From Aeromicrobium sp. 9AM (GTDB lineage: Bacteria; Actinomycetota; Actinomycetes; Propionibacteriales; Nocardioidaceae): a stretch of 64,000 bases of DNA. The notes under the pieces are model-generated. The model searched no databases and was not told the origin of the DNA. It saw nothing but the letters and a program-made list of their open reading frames with translations. The stretch lies in contig NZ_LR733304.1 of the NCBI RefSeq assembly GCF_902506105.1, positions 1,845,458 to 1,909,457 on the forward strand, written 5' to 3'. Positions 54,601 to 63,303 of this stretch are shown in pieces (the stretch's first letter is position 1; each line of letters opens with the position of its first letter). The position numbers and the translations under genes are program-made.

Positions 54601-57129
54601 ATGACGAACATGCCTGGTACCAACCTCACCCGCGAAGAAGCCAGCGAGCGCGCCTCGATCGTCTCCACAGAGACGTATGACGTGCAGCTCGACCTCACCC
54701 TCGACTCCAACACCCGTTTCGGGTCGATCACCACGATCCGGTTCACCGCGACCCCCGGGGCTGCGACGTTCGTCGACCTCGTCGACGCCGAGATCTCCTC
54801 GATCACGCTCAACGGCACCCCGGTCGACCCCTCGGCGTACGCCGACAACCGCATCGCGCTCACCGGCCTCGCCGAGAGCAACGAGCTCGTCGTCGACGCC
54901 ACCTGCGCGTACTCGCGCTCCGGCGAGGGCCTGCACCGGTTCGTCGACCCCGTCGACCAGCGGGTCTACTTGTACACGCAGTTCGAGGTTCCGGACGCCC
55001 GCCGTGTGTTCACGACGTTCGAGCAGCCCGACCTCAAGGCCGTCTTCACGTTCCACGTCACGGCGCCGTCCGAGTGGGCCGTGGTGTCCAACTCCCCCAC
55101 GCCCGAGCCCGTCGCGGCCGACGAAGGAACGTCGACGTGGCACTTCGAGCCGACCAAGCGCATGTCGACCTACATCACCGCGGTGATCGCCGGTGAGTAC
55201 GTCTCGGTGACCGACTCCTACCGCGGAGCGTACGACGAGATCCCGCTCGGGATCTTCTGCCGGCAGTCGATCGTCGAGCACCTCGATGCCGACGACATCT
55301 TCCTCGTCACGAAGCAGGGCTTCGAGTTCTTCGAGGGCGCGTTCGAGATGGGCTACCCGTTCGGCAAGTACGACCAGCTGTTCGTGCCGGAGTACAACAT
55401 GGGCGCGATGGAGAACGCCGGAGCCGTGACGTTCCGCGACGAGATGATCTTCCGCAGCCGGCAGACCGTCGCCGCGTACGAGTCGCGGGCCAACACGATC
55501 CTGCACGAGATGGCGCACATGTGGTTCGGCGACCTCGTGACGATGAGGTGGTGGGACGACCTGTGGCTCAACGAGTCGTTCGCCGAGTTCGCCGCCTCGC
55601 ACTCGGCCACCAACGCGACGCGGTTCACCGACTCGTGGACGAGCTTCACCAACGCCCGCAAGAACTGGGCGTACCGGCAGGACCAGCTGCCGTCGACGCA
55701 CCCGATCGCCGCGGACAACTACGACCTGCGCGCGGTCGAGGCCAACTTCGACGGCATCACGTACGCCAAGGGCGCCTCGGCGCTCAAGCAGCTCGTGGCG
55801 TGGGTCGGCGAGAAGGACTTCTTCGCGGGTCTGCGGGCATACTTCGGCAAGCATGCGTACGGCAACACCGAGCTCAAGGACCTGCTCGTCGAGCTCGAGG
55901 AGGCCTCCGGTCGAGAGCTCAGCGAGTGGGCCGAGGAGTGGCTGCAGACGTCGGGCGTCAACACGCTGCGCGCGTCGTTCGAGACCAACGCTGAGGGCTA
56001 CTTCACGTCGTTCACGGTCGAGCAGACCGCGATCGAGGCCTACCCGACGCTGCGCCGCCACCGCATCGCGATCGGTCTCTACGACCAGGTCGAGGGCAAG
56101 CTCGTGCGCCGCGAACGTGACGAGACCGACATCCGCGGCGCGTCGACCCAGATCGTCGAGCTGCTCGACACCAAGCAGCCCGACCTGATCCTGCTCAACG
56201 ACGACGACCTGACGTACGCCAAGATCCGCCTCGACGAGCGCTCGTTCGCGACGCTGATCGAGAGCATCGCGACGTTCGAGGACTCCCTCCCCCGCGCCCT
56301 GTGCTGGGGATCGGCGTGGGACATGACCCGCGACGCCGAGCTGTCGTCCTCGGACTTCGTCACGCTGGTGCTCGCGGGCGTCGGCTCGGAGACCGACCTG
56401 ACGGCCGTCGCCTCGCTGCTGCGACAGGGATCGAGTGCGATCAACCTCTACACGCCGGACTCGGCACGTCCCGAGCTCAAGGAACGCTGGGAGTCCGGCG
56501 TTCGCGCGCTGATGGAGTCGGCCGAGCCGGGCAGCGACCACCAGCTCGCCTTCGTTCGGGCGTACGCATCGGCGGCCTCCGGTCCTGATCGGCTGCGGGA
56601 GATCCTTGACGGCAGCCTTGAGGGCCTCACGGTCGACACCGACCTGAGGTGGACGATCGTCATGGCGCTGGCTCGCATCGGCGTGGCCGACGAGGCCGAG
56701 ATCGCCGCCGAGCTGGAGCGCGACAACACGATCTCCGGCAAGGAGAACGCCGCCGCAGCCCGGACGATCCGCCCGTCGGCCGAGGCGAAGGCCGAGGCGT
56801 GGCAGGTCGCAGCCATCGACCCGTCGACGCCCAACGAGACACGGCGCCAGACCGCGCTCGCGTTCCAGGTCACCGGACAGGCCGAGATCCTCGAGCCGTA
56901 CGTCGACCGCTACCTCGAGGTGGCAGACTCGATCATCGACGAGATGGGCGTGTGGATCGGGCAGGTCGTGCTGATCTACATGTTCCCGACGGCGAACCCG
57001 TCCCAGGCGACGCTCGACAAGGTCGATGCGTGGCTCTCGTCGACGAGCGCCAACCCGGCCGCCGTGCGCTACGTCTCCGAGGGTCGCGACGACCTGGCCC
57101 GCGCGCTGAGGGCCCAAGCCGCCTTCTGA
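54601..57129 (+). CDS. pepN: Aminopeptidase N (M1 family)
   Basis: 842 aa zinc aminopeptidase. GAMEN, which binds the free N-terminus, is at 268-272; the zinc site is HEMAH at 302-306 with Glu325 in NESF, exactly 18 residues on. A C-terminal helical domain of the normal size follows. ATG 54601 is the first start consistent with homologues; the longer open frame upstream is antisense to the ligase gene. Position next to the Rv2466c-like gene matches Rv2467. Confidence 0.96.
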   Translation: MTNMPGTNLTREEASERASIVSTETYDVQLDLTLDSNTRFGSITTIRFTATPGAATFVDLVDAEISSITLNGTPVDPSAYADNRIALTGLAESNELVVDATCAYSRSGEGLHRFVDPVDQRVYLYTQFEVPDARRVFTTFEQPDLKAVFTFHVTAPSEWAVVSNSPTPEPVAADEGTSTWHFEPTKRMSTYITAVIAGEYVSVTDSYRGAYDEIPLGIFCRQSIVEHLDADDIFLVTKQGFEFFEGAFEMGYPFGKYDQLFVPEYNMGAMENAGAVTFRDEMIFRSRQTVAAYESRANTILHEMAHMWFGDLVTMRWWDDLWLNESFAEFAASHSATNATRFTDSWTSFTNARKNWAYRQDQLPSTHPIAADNYDLRAVEANFDGITYAKGASALKQLVAWVGEKDFFAGLRAYFGKHAYGNTELKDLLVELEEASGRELSEWAEEWLQTSGVNTLRASFETNAEGYFTSFTVEQTAIEAYPTLRRHRIAIGLYDQVEGKLVRRERDETDIRGASTQIVELLDTKQPDLILLNDDDLTYAKIRLDERSFATLIESIATFEDSLPRALCWGSAWDMTRDAELSSSDFVTLVLAGVGSETDLTAVASLLRQGSSAINLYTPDSARPELKERWESGVRALMESAEPGSDHQLAFVRAYASAASGPDRLREILDGSLEGLTVDTDLRWTIVMALARIGVADEAEIAAELERDNTISGKENAAAARTIRPSAEAKAEAWQVAAIDPSTPNETRRQTALAFQVTGQAEILEPYVDRYLEVADSIIDEMGVWIGQVVLIYMFPTANPSQATLDKVDAWLSSTSANPAAVRYVSEGRDDLARALRAQAAF

Positions 57130-57138
57130 TACCAGCCC

Positions 57139-57202
57139 CGCTGGGAGTGACGTTTGGGTCGCGAATCGCCGTGATCCCCCGACGCGAACGTCACTCCCAG
57201 CG
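57139..57202. repeat. Palindromic element, copy 1 (terminator-like)
   Basis: A 16-bp perfect outer stem, CGCTGGGAGTGACGTT with its complement, plus partly paired inner sequence. Its 48-bp core (57147-57194) matches the core at 58236-58283 in reverse orientation at 43 of 48 positions. It lies between convergent pepN and the DUF559-like gene and supplies the last two codons and stop (TGG GAG TGA) of the latter. Confidence 0.85.
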
Positions 57203-58174
57203 CGGCGCGTGCTTCCAGGTGTGCCACCAGTCGGGCTTCTCGAGAGTCCACAGCCGGCCTCGTTCGCGTGAGGCGTCGAGGCGCGCTCGGTGAATGCGGC
57301 CAACCGTCGCCCAGCGATCGACGTGGTCCAGCGACGTCACACGGCACACGACGAGCCGTGCTCGTTCAAACTTCTCCTCGCGGATGTTGTCGTCCGTATG
57401 CCTCTGGGCCTCGCGGTGGTCCGCTCCGTCTGACTCGATGACGAGCCCCGTGGCGGGGTCGATCAGATCGGCGATGCCGAGGAGATTTCCGAATAGGTCG
57501 AACACCGGGACGTTCACTTGCAGACCGTGAATGTCTGCATCCAGCTCTGCCATCAGCCTCGTGCGGGACTCCCAAGGGCTCGCCGAACGCGAGACAGCTT
57601 GACCCAGGGCCCACCGCGCCTGGGCAATCCCACGGGTCTTCGCATGTGAGTTGACCACACGCGCCACGTCATCGATCGAGGTGTGCGGGACGTCCGAGGT
57701 CGTACTGCAGGCCATGTCGAGCACCACCACCGCCTCGCGCCGGTTGCGGGCAAGTCGCATCTCGTCGTACTCGGCGCGCGCCATCGTCGTGACCTCGACC
57801 GATCCGATCCAGATTCGCTCGTCGCGATCGACCAGTCCACGCGATGGCGCAATCCCGGGTCGTACGCGGATCTGGCTGTTGTGCCAGCAATGGACGAGGA
57901 CGTCACGACGTGTGCCGTCCGGGCCGAGTCCGTCGAACCACGTGTTGCCGTGCGCGGCCAAGGCGGCCCATCCACCGAGCGCACCGTGCTCGCGCGCGAG
58001 CGCTGCAGCGTCCGCAAGTATTTCGCTCAACGCGGTGAGGCCGACGTACGCAGGTCTGACCACTCCGCGAAAGGGGTGGGACCACTGATCGCCACGCAGC
58101 TGGCGTGGAGTCATTCCCGCGCTCAGCGCGTGCGATGTGCGACGCGAAACACCCGTGGCGTCCAAGGGCTCCAT
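57191..58174 (-). CDS. DUF559-like protein with AbiEi-type N-terminus
   Basis: 327 aa. The N-terminal RRTSHALSAGMTPRQLRGDQW and FRGVVRPAYVG resembles the winged-helix start of AbiEi antitoxin-like proteins; the C-terminal part has LVIESDGADHREAQRHTDDN and REEKFERA, the acidic/His/Arg pattern of DUF559, a Vsr-like endonuclease fold. No toxin gene is adjacent. It is flanked by two inverted copies of a 48-bp palindrome, one of which encodes its C-terminus. Function unknown; a selfish or mobile character is possible. Confidence 0.75.
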   Translation of the reverse strand: MEPLDATGVSRRTSHALSAGMTPRQLRGDQWSHPFRGVVRPAYVGLTALSEILADAAALAREHGALGGWAALAAHGNTWFDGLGPDGTRRDVLVHCWHNSQIRVRPGIAPSRGLVDRDERIWIGSVEVTTMARAEYDEMRLARNRREAVVVLDMACSTTSDVPHTSIDDVARVVNSHAKTRGIAQARWALGQAVSRSASPWESRTRLMAELDADIHGLQVNVPVFDLFGNLLGIADLIDPATGLVIESDGADHREAQRHTDDNIREEKFERARLVVCRVTSLDHVDRWATVGRIHRARLDASRERGRLWTLEKPDWWHTWKHAPRWE

Positions 58175-58235
58175 CGGGCGAGCATCACCGAGATGTCTCA
58201 GTTCTGCAGCGCCTCATCCACAGATCGCCCTGAGC

Positions 58236-58283
58236 GTGACGTTTGCGTCGGGGGTCGACGGCGATTCGCGACCCGAACGTCAC
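58236..58283. repeat. Palindromic element, copy 2
   Basis: Core beginning GTGACGTT and ending AACGTCAC, 48 bp, reverse complement of copy 1 with five differences. It lies between the small membrane protein gene and the DUF559-like gene, both on the minus strand. Confidence 0.85.
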
Positions 58284-58300
58284 TGCCAGCGGGATCTGGG

Positions 58301-58585
58301 TCAGTGGTGCGGGGTGGGGGTGCTGTCGGTGCGGACGTGGATCTCGTTGCCCGGAGCCGGCGGTACGTAGTTGTTGCGCGCCGTGAGGAGTGCGAACAGC
58401 GAGATGAGCACGAACAGGCCGACCGTGCCACCGCCGAAGAGGATCAGCAGATCGAGGTGGCTGCGATCCGGGCCGTCGGGCCAGGCGCCACCGGTGGGCT
58501 CGTCGGCGAAAGCCGCGGCCGACCCGGCGAAGAACGTGACGACGAAGGCGAACGCGGGGCCGAGCAGGCGAGCGGGTGTCCTCAT
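58301..58585 (-). CDS. Small exported or membrane protein of unknown function
   Basis: 94 aa. An N-terminal signal-like segment (LLGPAFAFVVTFFAGSAAAFA, cut likely after AFA), a short acidic stretch, one membrane segment (LLILFGGGTVGLFVLISLFALL) and a polar tail ending TPTPHH. ATG 58585 lies 6 nt behind a -10 box TACGAT. It is divergent from the MscS-like gene with 32 bp between starts. Family not recognised. Confidence 0.7.
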   Translation of the reverse strand: MRTPARLLGPAFAFVVTFFAGSAAAFADEPTGGAWPDGPDRSHLDLLILFGGGTVGLFVLISLFALLTARNNYVPPAPGNEIHVRTDSTPTPHH

Positions 58586-58591
58586 GGGCCC

Positions 58592-58597
58592 ATCGTA
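58592..58597 (-). promoter_or_regulatory. -10 box of the small membrane protein gene (leaderless)
   Basis: TACGAT on the minus strand, 6 nt before the ATG at 58585. Confidence 0.4.
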
Positions 58598-58605
58598 TCC
58601 ACCCG

Positions 58606-58611
58606 TAGGCT
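58606..58611 (+). promoter_or_regulatory. -10 box of the MscS-like gene (leaderless)
   Basis: TAGGCT, then GGAGGA, then the ATG at 58618. The GGAGGA abuts the ATG and is too close to act as a normal ribosome binding site. Confidence 0.4.
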
Positions 58612-58617
58612 GGAGGA

Positions 58618-59541
58618 ATGTCACCCCTCGACGTGAATTGGGACCTGCCCGCCGACACGGCGTACGACTGGTTCGTCGCCGCGCCGCTGTCGATCCTTCT
58701 CATCATCGTCCTCGGGCTCGCGTTCCGTTGGTTCATCAACCGCGCCGTCGACCGGTTGGTGTCACGCGCCGTCAAGGGCGCGGTGCCGGGTGTCATCGCC
58801 AACTCCAAGGCCGGTGAGTTCCTCGCCGACCTGCGCCCCGGCTCCAGCGAGCGCCGCACGCAGCGTGCCCAGACCATGGGATCGCTGCTCAAGAGCATCT
58901 CCACGGGCGTCATCCTCGCGATCGTCGTGGTCATGGTCCTCGCGCAGCTCGGGGTCAACATCGCGCCGATCATCGCCAGCGCCGGCATCGTCGGCATAGC
59001 TCTCGGCTTCGGCGCACAGAACCTGGTCAAGGACCTGCTGTCGGGCATCTTCATGATCCTCGAGGACCAGTACGGCGTCGGCGACGCGGTCGACCTCGGC
59101 GAGGCCAGCGGAACGGTCGAGGCAGTCGGCCTGCGGGTCACCCGGCTCCGGGATGTCAACGGCACGGTCTGGTACGTCCGCAACGGCGAGATCCTGCGCG
59201 TCGGCAACCAGAGCCAGAACTGGGCGCGCACGGTCCTCGACATCACGGTCGACTACGAGGCAGACCTCGATCGTGTCCAGGTGGTCCTCGAGGAGGAGGC
59301 CACCGCTATGTACGAGGACGAGCGCTATCACGACGTCATCATCGAGCAGCCCGAGGTCTGGGGTGTCGAGCGCTTCGACAAGGACGGCGCGGTCGTACGC
59401 GTCGTGCTCAAGACCGCACCGTTGCAGCAGTGGCTCGTCGCCCGGGCCATGCGCCAGCGCGTCAAGGCTCGCTTCGACAAGGAAGGCATCCGTATCCCGA
59501 CCACATTCCGTACGACTGTCGACGAGGAGCCCCCGGCATGA
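58618..59541 (+). CDS. Small-conductance mechanosensitive channel, MscS family
   Basis: 307 aa. Three membrane segments (about 21-40, 95-118 and 120-145); the last is the Gly/Ala-rich pore helix ASAGIVGIALGFGAQNLVKD. Then the beta domain (DLGEASGTVEAVGLRVTRLR, WYVRNGEI) and the C-terminal cytosolic domain. It opens under membrane tension to release solutes. Its stop overlaps the globin start (ATGA). Confidence 0.93.
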   Translation: MSPLDVNWDLPADTAYDWFVAAPLSILLIIVLGLAFRWFINRAVDRLVSRAVKGAVPGVIANSKAGEFLADLRPGSSERRTQRAQTMGSLLKSISTGVILAIVVVMVLAQLGVNIAPIIASAGIVGIALGFGAQNLVKDLLSGIFMILEDQYGVGDAVDLGEASGTVEAVGLRVTRLRDVNGTVWYVRNGEILRVGNQSQNWARTVLDITVDYEADLDRVQVVLEEEATAMYEDERYHDVIIEQPEVWGVERFDKDGAVVRVVLKTAPLQQWLVARAMRQRVKARFDKEGIRIPTTFRTTVDEEPPA

Positions 59542-59918
59542 CCGAGCAGACGTTCTACGACGCGATCGGCGGGCACGACACGATCAAGCTGATCGTCGAC
59601 ACGTTCTACGAGGGTGTCGCGACCGACGAGGTCCTGCGACCGCTCTACCCCGAGGAGGACCTCGGCCCCGCGGCGCACCGCTTCACGATGTTCCTGGAGC
59701 AGTACTGGGGCGGACCGACGACGTACTCCGACCAGCGCGGACACCCGCGCCTGCGGATGCGGCACGCGCCGTTCGCCGTGACGCTCGAGGCGCGCGACCG
59801 CTGGCTGGTGCACTTCCGCGAAGGTCTCGACAAGGCCAACCTCTCCCCCGAGCTCGACGCGCAGTTCTGGGCGTACGTCCAGCACGCCGCCAACTTCATG
59901 GTCAACCAGGCCGGCTGA
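59538..59918 (+). CDS. glbO: Group II truncated haemoglobin
   Basis: 126 aa. The proximal His is in RMRHAPFAV, with the conserved Trp and His in ARDRWLVHF and the B-helix Phe/Tyr in DTFYEGVATD. It matches mycobacterial GlbO, which binds oxygen tightly and supports oxygen or NO chemistry. ATG 59538 overlaps the MscS stop, and its end overlaps the convergent thioesterase by 17 nt. The symbol is by similarity to Rv2470. Confidence 0.92.
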   Translation: MTEQTFYDAIGGHDTIKLIVDTFYEGVATDEVLRPLYPEEDLGPAAHRFTMFLEQYWGGPTTYSDQRGHPRLRMRHAPFAVTLEARDRWLVHFREGLDKANLSPELDAQFWAYVQHAANFMVNQAG

Positions 59919-60624
59919 GCGACTCGAACGCCGCGCGCTCCTCGTCGGTGTAGGGCCGGGAGCGCTGCGTCTCCAGGTCGAAGCCGATCAGCGCGGCACT
60001 GGCCCGGACGTGCACCGTGCCCTCGCCGATGATCTCGGTCTCGATCACCGCCGACGAGGTGCCCAGCCGGCTGACCCATGACGCGATCTCGTACGGTTCG
60101 CGGCGCCACGGCATCCCGTCGCCGTACGTGACGTCGACCCGGCCGAGCACGAACCGGCCGGCCGACAGCGCCTTCAGCCTGCTGGCGATCAACAGGATCC
60201 GGGCCTCCTGCAGCAGCTCGAACACCTTGACGCCCGTGACCAGGCCGTCGGGCCCGAGGTCGCTGCGCCGCAGCTGGCACGGCAGGGTGTCGGCGTACGG
60301 CGGTGCGGGAGCGAACGGCTCGAGCGTGCCGAACATCGTGACGACGCGGGCGAACGGCGACGACTCCGCAGCAGGACGGATCTCCTGCACGAGCTCGTCA
60401 TCGCCGACCACCGCGGTGAGGTGGATCGGGTGACGGCTCAGCAGCAGCGGGCGCAGGAACTCGACGACGATCCGGCGTACGGGCCGCTCGTCGAGGAGGC
60501 CGTCCTCCACGAGCGATGCGCGACTCTCCGCGGCGTAGTCGAGGTAGACGACATTGTTGACGTGGTTGAGCACGTCGAGATCCGCCCAGCGCATGGGCAG
60601 CTCATGGACGACGGTGGTGGACAC
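59902..60624 (-). CDS. Double hot-dog acyl-CoA thioesterase-like protein
   Basis: 240 aa, two hot-dog folds. The first has MRWADLDVLNHVNNVVYLDY, with the Asp and the DVLNHVNN helix of 4-hydroxybenzoyl-CoA thioesterases; the second is more divergent (RFVLGRVDVTYGDGMP). It should hydrolyse acyl-CoA. GTG 60624 is used; 20 nt separate it from the biotin-carrier stop upstream, so it is probably the last gene of the carboxyltransferase unit. Confidence 0.85.
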   Translation of the reverse strand: MSTTVVHELPMRWADLDVLNHVNNVVYLDYAAESRASLVEDGLLDERPVRRIVVEFLRPLLLSRHPIHLTAVVGDDELVQEIRPAAESSPFARVVTMFGTLEPFAPAPPYADTLPCQLRRSDLGPDGLVTGVKVFELLQEARILLIASRLKALSAGRFVLGRVDVTYGDGMPWRREPYEIASWVSRLGTSSAVIETEIIGEGTVHVRASAALIGFDLETQRSRPYTDEERAAFESLSRPG

Positions 60625-60644
60625 CCGCCGATGATGCCAGACGG

Positions 60645-60868
60645 TCAGGCGTGGCTCTCGTCGATCTCGATGAGCGGGTCGCCCTCCTGGACGATCTGGC
60701 CCACCTCGACGAGGACCTTGCTGACGAAGCCGGATGCCTCGGCGTAGACCGGGATCTCCATCTTCATGCTCTCCAGGACGGCCAGCACGTCGCCGACACC
60801 GACCTGGTCACCCTCGCGGGCGACGATCTTCCAGACGTTCGCAACGATCTCGGCCCGCGCAGCGAACA

Positions 60869-60869
<1 letters not shown>
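60645..60869 (-). CDS. Free-standing biotin carrier (biotinyl-binding) protein
   Basis: 74 aa, a single biotinyl/lipoyl domain with the biotinylation motif ESMKMEIPV (Lys at about 36) and a PVYAEASGFV turn. It carries carboxyl-biotin to the carboxyltransferase encoded just upstream. ATG 60869 shares one base with that gene's stop (TGATG). The biotin carboxylase subunit is not in the window. Confidence 0.92.
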
Positions 60870-62377
<1,508 letters not shown>

Positions 62378-62393
62378 AAGGACTCCTAAAACA

Positions 62394-62407
62394 TGAGGTT
62401 TTCCTCA
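62394..62407. promoter_or_regulatory. Operator palindrome 1 of the carboxyltransferase gene
   Basis: TGAGGTTTTCCTCA, perfect 5-bp arms around four bases, placed directly after the -10 box TATAGT (62408-62413 on the minus strand), so it covers the transcription start. Confidence 0.5.
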
Positions 62408-62413
62408 ACTATA
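62408..62413 (-). promoter_or_regulatory. -10 box of the carboxyltransferase gene
   Basis: TATAGT on the minus strand, 30 nt before the GTG at 62377. The -35 region would fall at about 62430-62436, inside the second palindrome-like repeat. Confidence 0.5.
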
Positions 62414-62421
62414 CACAAACG

Positions 62422-62435
62422 TGAGGAATCCTTCA
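62422..62435. promoter_or_regulatory. Operator-like repeat 2 of the carboxyltransferase gene
   Basis: TGAGGAATCCTTCA, an imperfect relative of TGAGG-N4-CCTCA at 62394, 28 bp away and over the expected -35 box. Confidence 0.35.
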
Positions 62436-62507
62436 TCTTCTGCGACGGCAATTTCGGTGGTGATCTCGCACACGCGGACGTCGTGCGATAACGTGCGGGA
62501 GGAATCA

Positions 62508-62523
62508 CTAAGCAAGCGCTTAG
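62508..62523. promoter_or_regulatory. TetR-type operator candidate upstream of the FabG-like gene
   Basis: CTAAGC, AAGC, GCTTAG: perfect 6-bp arms with a 4-bp spacer, 23 nt before the GTG. Palindromes containing AAGC-GCTT are common targets of TetR regulators of fatty-acid genes in actinobacteria. Confidence 0.5.
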
Positions 62524-62546
62524 GCGCACCGTCGAAGGAGCAAGCC

Positions 62547-63302
62547 GTGACCGAAACCCGTACCGCGATCGTCACCGGAGCCGCACGAGGCATCGGCGCC
62601 GCCGTCTCGCAGCGTCTCGCCGCCGACGGCTTCCAGGTCGCCGTCGTGGATCTCGACGAGGCATCGTGCGCCGGCACCGTCGACGCGATCACCGCTGCGG
62701 GCGGCAAGGCCCTGGCCGTGGGCGCCGACGTCAGCAACGAGGAGCAGGTCGCCGCCGCCCTCGAGCGGATCACCGCCGAGCTCGGTGCGCCCACCGTGCT
62801 GGTCAACAACGCGGGGATCATCCGCGACAACATGCTGTTCAAGATGACGGTCGACGACTGGGACGCCGTCATGAACGTGCACCTGCGTGGCGCGTTCCTC
62901 ATGACCAAGGCCACCCAGAAGCACATGACCGAGGCCGGCTTCGGTCGCATCGTCAACCTCTCGAGCACCTCGGCGCTCGGCAACCGCGGCCAGGCCAACT
63001 ACTCGGCTGCCAAGGCCGGCATGCAGGGCTTCACCAAGACCCTCGCGATCGAGCTGGGCAAGTTCGGCATCACCGCCAACGCGATCGCACCGGGCTTCAT
63101 CCAGACCGACATGACCGCCGCGACGGCCGAGCGCATGAAGGTGCCGTTCGACGACTTCATCAAGTTCAGCGCCGAGCAGATCCCGGTCGCCCGCGTCGGT
63201 CAGCCCGAGGACATCGCCCACACGGTCTCGTTCCTCGTCAGCGAAGGCGCCGGGTTCGTGTCGGGCCAGGTCATCTACGTCGCCGGCGGGCCCAAGGACT
63301 GA
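62547..63302 (+). CDS. 3-oxoacyl-ACP/CoA reductase, FabG-like SDR
   Basis: 251 aa. Cofactor motif TGAARGIG near 11-18, NNAG near 88, the catalytic Ser in NLSSTSALGNRGQ and YSAAKAG. The GFIQTDMT ending loop is FabG-like. It reduces a 3-ketoacyl thioester; a role in fatty-acid metabolism fits the neighbours. GTG 62547 follows GAAGGAG by 6 nt; an earlier in-frame start would include the operator. One base separates it from the next gene. Confidence 0.9.
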   Translation: MTETRTAIVTGAARGIGAAVSQRLAADGFQVAVVDLDEASCAGTVDAITAAGGKALAVGADVSNEEQVAAALERITAELGAPTVLVNNAGIIRDNMLFKMTVDDWDAVMNVHLRGAFLMTKATQKHMTEAGFGRIVNLSSTSALGNRGQANYSAAKAGMQGFTKTLAIELGKFGITANAIAPGFIQTDMTAATAERMKVPFDDFIKFSAEQIPVARVGQPEDIAHTVSFLVSEGAGFVSGQVIYVAGGPKD

Positions 63303-63303
63303 C

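Noticed and set aside
53809..57303. A 1164-codon open frame on the minus strand opposite pepN
   Set aside because: It is antisense to a clear M1 aminopeptidase, is extremely rich in Arg, Val, Gly and Asp, and arises from the GC-rich third positions of pepN.
57191..58174. A complete type IV toxin-antitoxin system
   Set aside because: Only an AbiEi-like N-terminus is seen; no AbiEii-like nucleotidyltransferase toxin gene is adjacent.
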